The position numbers were made by a program, and so were the translations under genes. From Mariprofundaceae bacterium (GTDB taxonomy: Bacteria > Pseudomonadota > Zetaproteobacteria > Mariprofundales > Mariprofundaceae), in the NCBI GenBank assembly GCA_027035825.1, contig JALVTX010000205.1, positions 1-29,029 of the forward strand: DNA of 29,029 bases, given 5' to 3'. This document shows, piece after piece, positions 14,217 through 22,135 of this stretch. The notes beneath the pieces were generated by a model. The model worked only from the letters and a program-made list of their open reading frames with translations. It made no database searches and had not been told where the DNA came from. Position 1 is the first letter of the stretch, and each line of letters starts with the position of its first letter.

Positions 14217-16196
14217 ATGTTCGGGCGACGTTATCGCGCGCGGGGCCTGGCCGCAACGGCGATGCTGGCGGCCACGCTGCTGCTGGCCGCGGGCTGCGCG
14301 CCGAAGAAGCCTTCCGCGCCCGCGGGGCCCGCGCGGCCGGCCCAGGGCGTCCAGGAATCCGCCGCGCCGAGGCTGGCGCCCGTTCCGGCCATGTCCCCGG
14401 AGGTGGGCGCGCTGGTGCGCCAGGCGCTGGAGGGCGGCGACATGGCCGGCGCCATCGAGGGCCTGACGAGGCTGGCGGCCGAGGCCGAGCCCTCGCTGGC
14501 GGTCGAGGCGCGGTTCCGGCGCGTGCAATTGATGCTGCTGGCCGGAGACGAACGCGCGCCCGCCGAGGCTGCGAGCCTGCTTGCGGCCTATCCCGACGAA
14601 CCCCTGGTTCCTTACCTGCGCCTGTGGCTGGCGCAATGGGCCGAGGCCCGCCAGGACGACGCGGCCGTGCTGCGCGAGGCGCGGGCGGCGCTGGCGCATC
14701 CGAAGCTGACGCGCGAGGTGGCCGACCACGCGGCGGCGCTGGGTTCGGCCGCGGCGCGGCGCTCGGCTGATGAGGCGGCGGCGCGCTGGTTCCTGGAAAT
14801 GGCCGGGAAGCCATTCTTCCCGGACGATCAGCGCGAGGCGTGGCTGCGCGAGGCGGCGGCGCGGGCTTCGCTGACGTTGATGGAGCTTTTGCGCGGGGAA
14901 GGGATGCTCTCGGGCGGCCTGCTCCCGAAGGAGCTTGGCCGGCGTTTCCTGTTGCACGCGGCGCGCATGCGATTGATGACCGGCGACATGGCGGCGGTGC
15001 GAACCATTGCCGACTGGCTGGCGGCGGACTTCCCGGGCAGCCCGGAGGCAAGTCAGGCGGCGGAATGGGCCGGCGGCCAGGTGCGTCAGGCGCGCATCGG
15101 CGTGCTGCTGCCGCTTTCGGGGCGCTACGCCCGCTTCGGGCGCGAGGCTCTGCGCGGCATGCGCCTGGCGATGGATGCGCTGGGCGACGACGAGGTGATG
15201 CTGCGCATCGCCGATACGGGCGGCGATGCGTCCCGCTGCGCCGATGCCTGGCGCGAGGTCGTGGCCGCTGAAGCGCGCGTGGTCATCGGGCCGCTGCTGC
15301 CGGCCTGCACCGAGGCGATCCTGCCGCTGATGCGGGCCGCCGAGGGGAGCAATGTGCCGGTCATCGCGCTGGCGGGCGGGGCGGAGCTCGCGTCGCGCTC
15401 GCCGGCGCTGTTCGTGCATGCCCTGGGCTTGCCGACGCAGGCCGGGTTCATGGCCCGGCGAGCCTGGCGCGAAGGCAGCCGCCGTGTGGTGGTGCTGGAG
15501 GCGGATACGCCATCGGCCCGGCGCGAGGCGGATGCCTTCGCCCAGACCTTTGTGGCGCTCGGCGGCGAGGTGGCCGACCGCGTGAGCCTGCCGGCCCATG
15601 GCGTGGACTACCGCGCGGCGCTGCGCGAGATGCGGATGCGCACCGATGACGAGGAGCTGCTGGCGATGCTGGACGAGGAGTTGTCGCTGTTCATCGCCAT
15701 GCCGGATATGGAGATCCGCATGCCGGTGAACTTCGACGGCGTGTACCTGGCGCTGTCCGGGCGGCGGGTGGCGCTGCTGGCCGGCCAGCTCGCCTATGTG
15801 GATGTGCGCGACGTGCCGCTGTATGGAACCTCGCGCTGGCAGGACGGCCATCTGCTGGACGATCGCGGGCGCTATCTCTCGCGGGCGCTCTTTTCCGACG
15901 TGCCCTTTCCGAACTCGGATGCGCCGGATGTCCGGCGTTTCGCGGCAGCCTGGCGCGGCCTCTGGGCTGGCGAGCAGCCCGGGAAACTGGCCGGCATCGG
16001 TTATGACACCGTGCTGATCGCGGCGCTGCTGGCGGGTCGCCTGGGGCTGGACGGCCAGGGCATCATGGCGGCGTTGAAGGACGAGAACGGCTTTCCGGGC
16101 CTGACCGGCCATGTCCGGTTCGACGAGAATGGCATGGGCCGCAAGACATTCAAGCTCTTCGGGGTGCGGCGCGGGCGCATCGTGCCGGTCGACTGA
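14217..16196 (+). CDS. lpoA: LpoA-like outer-membrane activator of PBP1A
   Basis: A 659-aa lipoprotein from ATG 14217 (MFGRRYRARG); in-frame ATGs at 14202 and 14211 are alternatives and none has a good ribosome site. The signal peptide ends in lipobox LAAGC with C27 lipidated. Residues about 55-280 are Ala-rich helical repeats (TPR-like). From about 295 (RIGVLLPLSGRYARFGREALRG) to the end is a periplasmic-binding-protein-like domain, matching the two-domain plan of LpoA. In E. coli LpoA spans from the outer membrane to activate the transpeptidase of PBP1A. Here the PBP1A gene is the convergent neighbour, only 102 bases away, and rsmI is divergent as in E. coli. Confidence 0.92.
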   Translation: MFGRRYRARGLAATAMLAATLLLAAGCAPKKPSAPAGPARPAQGVQESAAPRLAPVPAMSPEVGALVRQALEGGDMAGAIEGLTRLAAEAEPSLAVEARFRRVQLMLLAGDERAPAEAASLLAAYPDEPLVPYLRLWLAQWAEARQDDAAVLREARAALAHPKLTREVADHAAALGSAAARRSADEAAARWFLEMAGKPFFPDDQREAWLREAAARASLTLMELLRGEGMLSGGLLPKELGRRFLLHAARMRLMTGDMAAVRTIADWLAADFPGSPEASQAAEWAGGQVRQARIGVLLPLSGRYARFGREALRGMRLAMDALGDDEVMLRIADTGGDASRCADAWREVVAAEARVVIGPLLPACTEAILPLMRAAEGSNVPVIALAGGAELASRSPALFVHALGLPTQAGFMARRAWREGSRRVVVLEADTPSARREADAFAQTFVALGGEVADRVSLPAHGVDYRAALREMRMRTDDEELLAMLDEELSLFIAMPDMEIRMPVNFDGVYLALSGRRVALLAGQLAYVDVRDVPLYGTSRWQDGHLLDDRGRYLSRALFSDVPFPNSDAPDVRRFAAAWRGLWAGEQPGKLAGIGYDTVLIAALLAGRLGLDGQGIMAALKDENGFPGLTGHVRFDENGMGRKTFKLFGVRRGRIVPVD

Positions 16197-16298
16197 TTTT
16201 CCACACGGGCCACCTTCCATCACAGGCTACCTTCCATCCCGGGCCCGCGAGGCGGGTCTGGTTCCGGCCGTCCCCACGGTCCCCACGGGTTCGGGGTC

Positions 16299-18710
16299 TT
16301 ACGGGTTCAGGTCGTAGAAGTCCGGCGTGGCGGCATCGGGCGAGCCGCCGGGCGCGGTCGTCTCGGCTTCCTTCGGCGCGGTTCCGGCGCGGAAGGCCTC
16401 CAGGAAGGGGCGCTTGGTGTCCGGCCCCGGCAGCTTGCCGGTCTTCGGATCGATCATCACCCATTCCACGCCCGGCGGCGGCGTGAAATCGCGCACCGGC
16501 CGCCCGCGATGAAACGCCTTCATGGCCGAAAGCCAGATGGGCAGCGCCGCGTGGGCGCCCGTTTCGCGCCGACCCATGCTCAGCGGCGTGTCCCGGCCCG
16601 TCCAGACGCCGGTCAGCACCTGCGGCGTGAAGCCCATGAACCAGGCGTCCACCTGCTTGTTCGTCGTGCCGGTCTTGCCCGCGGCCGGTCGCCCGAGCGC
16701 CCGCGCCCGCCGGCCCGTGCCATGCTGGATAACGCCCTTCATCATGTTGGTGACCAGAAAGGCGCTGACCGGGTCCACCGTCTGTTCGGCGGGCTGCATG
16801 GCGTCGTTCACCGCCAGCACGGGATCGGCGTGGCAGACCTCGCAGCGATGCCCGGCCACGGAACGGTGGAGCGTGCGGCCGGTGCGATCCTGCACCTGCT
16901 GCACGGCCACCGGGCGCCAGCGCTTGCCCCCCGAAGCCAGCACGGCATAAGACTCCGTCAGTTCCTTGAGCGTCACCTCGGTCGCGCCCAGGGCCAGCGC
17001 GAGCTGGGCCGGGAACTGGCGCTCAAACTGGTAGGCGGCGAGCGCCCGGCGGAATCGGCCCACGCCCACGTCCTGCAACAGCTTGATGGCGACCAGGTTG
17101 CGCGAATGCTCCAGCGCGTTGCGCAGCGTGACGGGGCCCGCGAAGCGGTCGCGGTAGTTTTCCGGCCGCCAGAACTCGTCCTGCTTGAGGTTTTCGAACA
17201 CCACCGGCGAATCCATGATGATGGACGCCGGCGTGTAGCCCGCGTCCATCGCCGCGGCATAGAGAAAGGGCTTGAACGCGGAGCCGGGCTGGCGGCGGGC
17301 CTGGGTGACGCGGTCGAAGCCGCCCGGCTGGTAGTCGAAGCCGCCGACCTGCGCCAGCACCGTGCCGCGATCCAGGTCAATGGCATAGAGCGCCGCCTCC
17401 ACCGAGGGCTTCTGGGTTAGGCGCGCGCCGCCCTTGCCGTCGCCTTGCAGCCACACTTCATCGCCGGGAATCCACGTGCGCGGGCGGTTGGCTTTCGGAT
17501 GTTCGCCGGCGGCGGCTTTTTGAGGTGACAGCGCCGCGCCTGGCCACGGCTCCCATTGCCAGCGGGGGCGGCTGAGCCGCCAGCGATGCAGGCCGTCGTT
17601 CACCATCAGGTCGCCGTTCTTTTCCACCGTTTCCACCAGCGCCGGGATGATCTCGTCGTCCCCCAGCGGCGCATCGCCGCGCTTCTCCAGTCGCTTCTCC
17701 AGCGCGGATTTCCAGCGCGCCAGCAGCGCCGGCCATTCATCCGGCTCGTGGTGGACGGGAAAACGGTAGAGCTGGCGCTGCTCGATGGCCAGGACGCCGG
17801 CGCGCACGGCATGGATGGCGGCGTCTTCGTCCGCCTCGCGGTAGGGAACCATGATATTCAGGCCCTGGCGGCGCACGGTGCGAGCGCCATAGCGGGCCAC
17901 GAGTTCCTTGTACACGCGGTCGGCATACGCGTTCTTCAGCGGCGGGGCGGGCAGGGGCGCCACGGCGAGCGGTTCGGCGAGCGCCTTGGCCACCGCCCCG
18001 TGGCTGGCCAGGCCGCTTTGCTCCATCATGCGAAGCACGGTGTTGCGCCGGGCCAGCGCCCGCCTGGGGTGCAGGTGGGGCGCGTAGCCGCTGGGCGCCT
18101 TGGGCAGGCCGGCCAGCATCGCCGCCTCGGCCAGGGTGAGTTCGTCCAGCCGCTTGTGGAAATAGCGCCAGGCGGCGCTGGCCACGCCATAGGCGCCGCG
18201 CCCCAGGTAAATCTGGTTCAGGTAGAGGTAGAGAATCTCATCCTTGGAGAATCGCTGCTCGATGCGGTGGGCCAGGATGATTTCGCGAATCTTCCGCGCG
18301 TAGGTGCGCCTGGGCGAGAGCAGGAAGTTCTTGGCCACCTGCTGGGTGATGGTGGAGCCGCCCTGCACCGTGTGGCCGGCTTTCAGGTTCGCGATGGCGG
18401 CGGAGAGGATGCGCGCCGGGTTGATGCCCGGGTGCTGGTAGAAGTGCTCGTCCTCGGCGGCGAGGAAGGCGTTTCGCACCCGTTGCGGGATGTCCTTCAG
18501 TGGCGTCAGGATGCGGTGCTCGTCGGCGTATTCGGCCAGCAGGCGGCCATCCGGCCCCCACACGCGGCTGACCAGGGGTGGCCGATAGTCCGAGAGCTTG
18601 CTAAGCTCCGGCAGCCCCTTGGAGAAATAGAGGTATGCGCCCGTGACGCAGATCACGGAAAAGACGGCGAGGACGAGGCCTGATTTGAGCGTGAAGAGCA
18701 GCAATCGCAT
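16299..18710 (-). CDS. mrcA: Penicillin-binding protein 1A (bifunctional glycosyltransferase/transpeptidase)
   Basis: An 803-aa class A PBP starting at ATG 18710 (MRLLLFTLKS); the frame is open further upstream but that part overlaps fimT and lacks sense. Residues 10-29 are a membrane anchor. The GT51 domain shows the catalytic Glu in AAEDEHFYQHPG (84-95), GGSTITQQ (117-124) and RKIREIILA (139-147). Residues about 290-435 form the PBP1A-type inserted domain. The transpeptidase motifs are SAFK (477-480), SRN (536-538) and KTGTTN (679-684). A CEVC pair at 623-626 sits between them, as a CxxC does in E. coli PBP1A. It is convergent with lpoA and divergent from the pilin genes, with 5' ends overlapping fimT by 68 bp. 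Confidence 0.97.
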   Translation of the reverse strand: MRLLLFTLKSGLVLAVFSVICVTGAYLYFSKGLPELSKLSDYRPPLVSRVWGPDGRLLAEYADEHRILTPLKDIPQRVRNAFLAAEDEHFYQHPGINPARILSAAIANLKAGHTVQGGSTITQQVAKNFLLSPRRTYARKIREIILAHRIEQRFSKDEILYLYLNQIYLGRGAYGVASAAWRYFHKRLDELTLAEAAMLAGLPKAPSGYAPHLHPRRALARRNTVLRMMEQSGLASHGAVAKALAEPLAVAPLPAPPLKNAYADRVYKELVARYGARTVRRQGLNIMVPYREADEDAAIHAVRAGVLAIEQRQLYRFPVHHEPDEWPALLARWKSALEKRLEKRGDAPLGDDEIIPALVETVEKNGDLMVNDGLHRWRLSRPRWQWEPWPGAALSPQKAAAGEHPKANRPRTWIPGDEVWLQGDGKGGARLTQKPSVEAALYAIDLDRGTVLAQVGGFDYQPGGFDRVTQARRQPGSAFKPFLYAAAMDAGYTPASIIMDSPVVFENLKQDEFWRPENYRDRFAGPVTLRNALEHSRNLVAIKLLQDVGVGRFRRALAAYQFERQFPAQLALALGATEVTLKELTESYAVLASGGKRWRPVAVQQVQDRTGRTLHRSVAGHRCEVCHADPVLAVNDAMQPAEQTVDPVSAFLVTNMMKGVIQHGTGRRARALGRPAAGKTGTTNKQVDAWFMGFTPQVLTGVWTGRDTPLSMGRRETGAHAALPIWLSAMKAFHRGRPVRDFTPPPGVEWVMIDPKTGKLPGPDTKRPFLEAFRAGTAPKEAETTAPGGSPDAATPDFYDLNP

Positions 18711-19197
18711 CAGCCGAAACCTACGGGGTTTCCGAGCGCCGCGGCAAGCCCTGGCGCGGCGGGGGCGCGGAAAAGGGCAGCGCGGCTTCACGCTGATGGA
18801 GATGATGGTGGTGATTGCCATCATCGGCATCATTCTGGCCATCGCGCTGCCGGCGTATTCCTCGTGGCGGGAGCGCACGGCGCTGCGGAGCGCCGCCGAT
18901 GCGCTGATGGCGCATCTGAAGCAGGCGCGGCACCTGGCCATCGCCGAGAACCGGAGCGTCTCGGTGGTCTTTTCAACGAACCAGTATGTGTTCGATCAAG
19001 GCGCCGGGCAGCCCCATCGGAACAAGACCGTGAATTTGTCGGGTTTTGGAGCGGTCACGCTCGCATCCACTTTTCCGGGGGGGGCGCTGACGTTCACCAG
19101 CCGGGGCACGGCGCCGAGCGGAACCATCACGCTGTCGTCCGGGGGCGCCAGCAAGACGATTACCGTCAATGTTATCGGGAGGGCATACGCGCAATGA
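18643..19197 (+). CDS. fimT: FimT/GspH-type minor prepilin
   Basis: Up to 184 aa if the GTG at 18643 (GAGGT 8 bases upstream) is the start. The prepilin peptidase site is QRG^FTLMEMM with Glu at +5 (residue 53), followed by the hydrophobic helix VVIAIIGIILAIALPAY and then SSWRERTALRSAADALMAHLKQARHLAIAENRSV, typical of GspH/FimT pseudopilins. From GTG 18643 the leader is 48 residues, unusually long; TTG 18685 or GTG 18691 would give shorter leaders, so the true start is unsettled. It heads a four-gene overlapping minor-pilin set and reads divergently from mrcA, with which its 5' end overlaps. Confidence 0.85.
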   Translation: MTQITEKTARTRPDLSVKSSNRISRNLRGFRAPRQALARRGRGKGQRGFTLMEMMVVIAIIGIILAIALPAYSSWRERTALRSAADALMAHLKQARHLAIAENRSVSVVFSTNQYVFDQGAGQPHRNKTVNLSGFGAVTLASTFPGGALTFTSRGTAPSGTITLSSGGASKTITVNVIGRAYAQ

Positions 19198-20660
19198 TGG
19201 TTGGCGGAACAAGGGAGCGAGGCTTCACGCTCATCGAGGTGATGGTGGCGATGATGATCGCGCTCATCGGCTCGCTGGCGCTGGGGACGTTGTTCATCGG
19301 CTCGATGAATTCGGATTCGCTGGCCAGGGAGCGGGAGGGGGCGACGAATCTTGCCAAGCGCATCATGGAGGACTGGGTCGCCTCGCCGACGGATGCCTTG
19401 CCGACGCCGAACTGCTCGCCGGCCGCGGCATGGGCCTCCACGGGCAATCCCGCCAAGCCTCGGGAAAAGACGCTAACCTGCGCGCCGACGGGCGGGCTGA
19501 CCAGCGTGTCCTATACCGTCACCGTCAATACGCGGGATGTGAAGGCGCCGGTCTCCACGCCGGCGGGGGCGGTGTCCAGCTTCAGGCTCGGGCCGGGGCT
19601 GCGGGTGACGGCGATTCTGGTGGACCAGAACAATTCCAATCATATCTGGGCGGGCACGGATGGCGCGGGGCTGTTCGAGAGTACGGATGGCGGCGCCAAT
19701 TGGGTGCGCGCGCCGGGGCTCGGCTATCTCAACGTGAATGCCATTGCCCAACAGCCTGGCAGCAACCCTGCCGTCGTCTATCTTGCCACCGATTCGGGAC
19801 TTTGGAACAACCAGGGCATCGGCGGCATCTGGCAGCCAGTCACGAGTGCGGGGCTGACAGCCACCCGTTATACGGCCATTGCGTTTGATCCGTCTAACGC
19901 AAACACCATCTACGTGGGCGCTTATGGCGGAGTCTTCGCCAGCGTGAATGGCGGCGCATGGGCGAAGGTGAATGGCGCTCCGCCCAATAATCTGTCCAAC
20001 ATGGCGGTGAATGATTTGATCGCGGCGACCGATCCGGCCACGGGTTCAACCGTGTTGTATGCGGCGACCAACGGGGGAGTGTACAAGGGCGCGGTTGCCG
20101 CGGGGCCGCCAGCCACGGGGAGTTGGTCTCCACCGCCTGCTTCGTTCACCACGAATGTTCATTCGCTTCTCCGGGGAGCGGCCCCGAATACGGTTTATGC
20201 CGGGACCGTTTCGAACGTGCGATACAGCATCGATGGCGGGATAACGTGGACCGCGTATTTTACCACGGCATCGGATGTGCGGGCTCTGGCGCTGCACGCC
20301 GGCGCGCCGGTGATGGCTACGCTCAAGGGTGTATATGACAACGGCGTTGGCCCAAAAACGGCGGGAATCTTGGACGCGGGCGGGTTGAGGACGTATGCCC
20401 TGGCCATTGATCCGAACAATGCCAGCACCTGGTATGCGGGTACGGACGAGGGCATCTTCAAGAGCACGGACGCCGGCGCGAACTGGACGGCCGCGGGCGG
20501 CAATCCCGCGCCCGCCGCGAATTCGTTGATCGAGAACGGATTCGGGATTTTTCCCAAGGAGAAGGTGGTCGCCGTTTCCTGGCAACACAAGGGCGTGACG
20601 CATACGGTGACGCTGACGCACGTTTCCCGCCGCGCCTATGGGCCGAGGCCGACAGGGTGA
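19194..20660 (+). CDS. PilV-like minor prepilin with an inserted Asp-box beta-propeller domain
   Basis: A 488-aa product starting at ATG 19194 (GGGAGGG upstream, 4-bp overlap with fimT). Residues 1-10 are a prepilin leader cut at RERG^FTLIEVMV, with Glu at +5, followed by the N-terminal pilin helix (to about 60) and a small globular part with C74 and C96. From about 130 to 440 come repeated propeller blades: Asp boxes STDGGANW (163-170), SVNGGAW (250-256), SIDGGITW (345-352) and STDAGANW (424-431), with strand patterns IWAGTDGAGLFE, IYVGAYGGVFA, LYAATNGGVYK and WYAGTDEGIFK. The C-terminus (456-480, KVVAVSWQHKGVTHTVTLTH) looks like the last strands of an ordinary PilV. Typical PilV proteins are about 150-200 aa. 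The propeller probably projects from the pilus tip, which is inference. Confidence 0.88.
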   Translation: MMVGGTRERGFTLIEVMVAMMIALIGSLALGTLFIGSMNSDSLAREREGATNLAKRIMEDWVASPTDALPTPNCSPAAAWASTGNPAKPREKTLTCAPTGGLTSVSYTVTVNTRDVKAPVSTPAGAVSSFRLGPGLRVTAILVDQNNSNHIWAGTDGAGLFESTDGGANWVRAPGLGYLNVNAIAQQPGSNPAVVYLATDSGLWNNQGIGGIWQPVTSAGLTATRYTAIAFDPSNANTIYVGAYGGVFASVNGGAWAKVNGAPPNNLSNMAVNDLIAATDPATGSTVLYAATNGGVYKGAVAAGPPATGSWSPPPASFTTNVHSLLRGAAPNTVYAGTVSNVRYSIDGGITWTAYFTTASDVRALALHAGAPVMATLKGVYDNGVGPKTAGILDAGGLRTYALAIDPNNASTWYAGTDEGIFKSTDAGANWTAAGGNPAPAANSLIENGFGIFPKEKVVAVSWQHKGVTHTVTLTHVSRRAYGPRPTG

Positions 20661-21223
20661 TGCGGAGCCAGGCGGGCCAGAGGAGACAGGAGGGCTTCAC
20701 GCTGGTGGAGCTGCTGGTGGCGATGGTGATTGCCCTGGTGGTGCTGGCGGGCATGACGGCGGTGTTCGTGAACTCCAGCAAGCAGGCGTCGGACGCCCGG
20801 AATCGTAACGAGATATTGGGGGATTTACAGTTGGCGGCCTCTATCATCGAGACCGAGTTGCGTCAGGCAAGGGGCGTGTGCTGGGATGCCGCCAATACGC
20901 GGCTGATTTACCGGCCGCTGGATTCCGCCACGCCGCTTCCCGCCGCGTGCAATGCGGTGGCGGCGAGCAACGGGGCGTTTCAGTTGCGGGCCGCCAGCCC
21001 CAATGCCAATCCGCCCAAGCCCACGCCCTATATTTGCTGGGATCGGCCCAACAAGGCCGGGGGCTGTCAGGAAATGGCGCGGAACATGAAGGCGGGAACG
21101 GGGCTGACTGTTACCCAGGCGGGCGGCGTGTGGCGCATCACGCTGACGGGCCAATACCAGGCCCGCGACGGCGCCGTCCGCGACCTGACCGTGGATATCA
21201 AGACGTTCCCGAGGAATCAATGA
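20660..21223 (+). CDS. pilW: PilW/GspJ-type minor prepilin
   Basis: A 187-aa product from ATG 20660 (a GTG at 20657 is just upstream). The start overlaps the previous stop by one base (TGATG). The leader ends EG^FTLVELLVAMVIALVVLAG, with Glu at +5. It is followed by the PilW-like helix NRNEILGDLQLAASIIETELRQARG. Several Cys residues (for example in ARGVCWD, PAACNA, YICWD, GGCQE) could form disulfides in the periplasm. PilW is one of the minor pilins that prime type IV pilus assembly. Its order after PilV and before PilX is the standard one. Confidence 0.85.
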   Translation: MRSQAGQRRQEGFTLVELLVAMVIALVVLAGMTAVFVNSSKQASDARNRNEILGDLQLAASIIETELRQARGVCWDAANTRLIYRPLDSATPLPAACNAVAASNGAFQLRAASPNANPPKPTPYICWDRPNKAGGCQEMARNMKAGTGLTVTQAGGVWRITLTGQYQARDGAVRDLTVDIKTFPRNQ

Positions 21224-21999
21224 TGGAAGAAGGGCGATTGGTTGGGAAGCGCATGACGCCGAACAAACGAAGCGAGGGGTTTGTGCTGGTGACCGTGCTG
21301 GTGCTTCTGGCGTTGCTGACTGTGCTTGGCGTGGGCATGTTCATGTCCTCCATCGCCACGCAGCAGGACAGCGCTGCGGCTGCTCGCTCCGCGCAGGCGC
21401 GCTACTATGCCGAGACGGCCATCGAATACATGCGTTGGGCCTGGGCGAACGACGCGGATTTTGATTCAGCCATTACTCATGTGGGCGAGCTGCCTTGGTT
21501 GGGGGACAGGGAGGAATGGGCGTGGAAAACCAAGGATCCCGGACCGACGAGCATCGGCGGAACCGGAGGGCAGGTGATGTATTTTGACAACAGTCCGCTT
21601 GCGGGGCGGGCCATCAAGTGGCCTTTGCCCGTGGTGGGCGGGGTGACGCAGTATCCCGTGTTGCATCACATCAGCGTGAACCTTCCTCGCTATGTCAAGC
21701 TGGATATCGCAAGCGACGGAAGCATTTCCACGTCCATGCCCGGCATGCCGCACCAGAACCCGCCCGTCGTGGGAGCGGATATCCCCAGGAATGGCGCGGT
21801 GCTCTGGCTGACCGCCGGCGATAAAGTGACCGATTTCGAACTGGATCCGACCTCGACGGTATGCGGAGGCGCTTGGATTGGCGCGGGTAAGGGTTGCATT
21901 GTTGCGACAGGGGCTGTGGCGACGTACCACGTCATCGTTTATGCCTTGGGCTATGTGGATGGCCGGCCGTTGAGTCTGGTGCGCGCGTTGATTCAGTGA
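21220..21999 (+). CDS. pilX: PilX-type minor pilin
   Basis: A 259-aa product from ATG 21220, overlapping the pilW stop by ATGA and preceded by GAGGAA. Residues 13-45 show the PilX_N pattern: a short basic stretch, EG, then FVLVTVLVLLALLTVLGVGM. Like other PilX proteins it lacks the Glu at +5 seen in its neighbours (Thr here). The helix continues ATQQDSAAAARSAQARYYAETAIEYM, which fits the family. A C-terminal Cys pair (VCGG and KGC) may form a disulfide. In the standard order pilY1 would follow; here it does not. Confidence 0.82.
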   Translation: MMEEGRLVGKRMTPNKRSEGFVLVTVLVLLALLTVLGVGMFMSSIATQQDSAAAARSAQARYYAETAIEYMRWAWANDADFDSAITHVGELPWLGDREEWAWKTKDPGPTSIGGTGGQVMYFDNSPLAGRAIKWPLPVVGGVTQYPVLHHISVNLPRYVKLDIASDGSISTSMPGMPHQNPPVVGADIPRNGAVLWLTAGDKVTDFELDPTSTVCGGAWIGAGKGCIVATGAVATYHVIVYALGYVDGRPLSLVRALIQ

Positions 22000-22047
22000 A
22001 TGTGTTCGACTTGTGATGCGGGTCACTGATGAAGCCATGATGCAAAG

Positions 22048-22067
22048 CAAGCATTGCAGCATGCTTG
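22048..22067. promoter_or_regulatory. Inverted repeat overlapping the promoter of the charged-repeat protein gene
   Basis: CAAGCAT (22048-22054), six bases, then ATGCTTG (22061-22067): a perfect dyad with 7-bp arms. Its right arm overlaps the -35 element at 22065-22070, so it could be a repressor site. It has no T-tract and is unlikely to be a terminator. Confidence 0.35.
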
Positions 22068-22093
22068 ATGCGCGAAACGGCAGCGGCTATGCT
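22065..22093 (+). promoter_or_regulatory. Candidate sigma-70 promoter of the charged-repeat protein gene
   Basis: TTGATG (22065-22070), 17 bases, TATGCT (22088-22093), about 36 bases before the gene start. This would make the gene independent of the minor-pilin operon. Confidence 0.5.
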
Positions 22094-22135
22094 GTCGCCT
22101 AGCGTCAAGCGAATCTGGAGTTGTGGAGGTGTGAG

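Noticed and set aside
14187..16223. A 678-codon minus-strand frame opposite lpoA
   Set aside because: Same kind of shadow; no domain, no ribosome site, and lpoA on the plus strand has signal peptide and family motifs.
16197..16298. Possible terminator between lpoA and mrcA
   Set aside because: Only a 5-bp CCCGC/GCGGG stem near 16243-16256 with no T-tract is visible; too weak to call.
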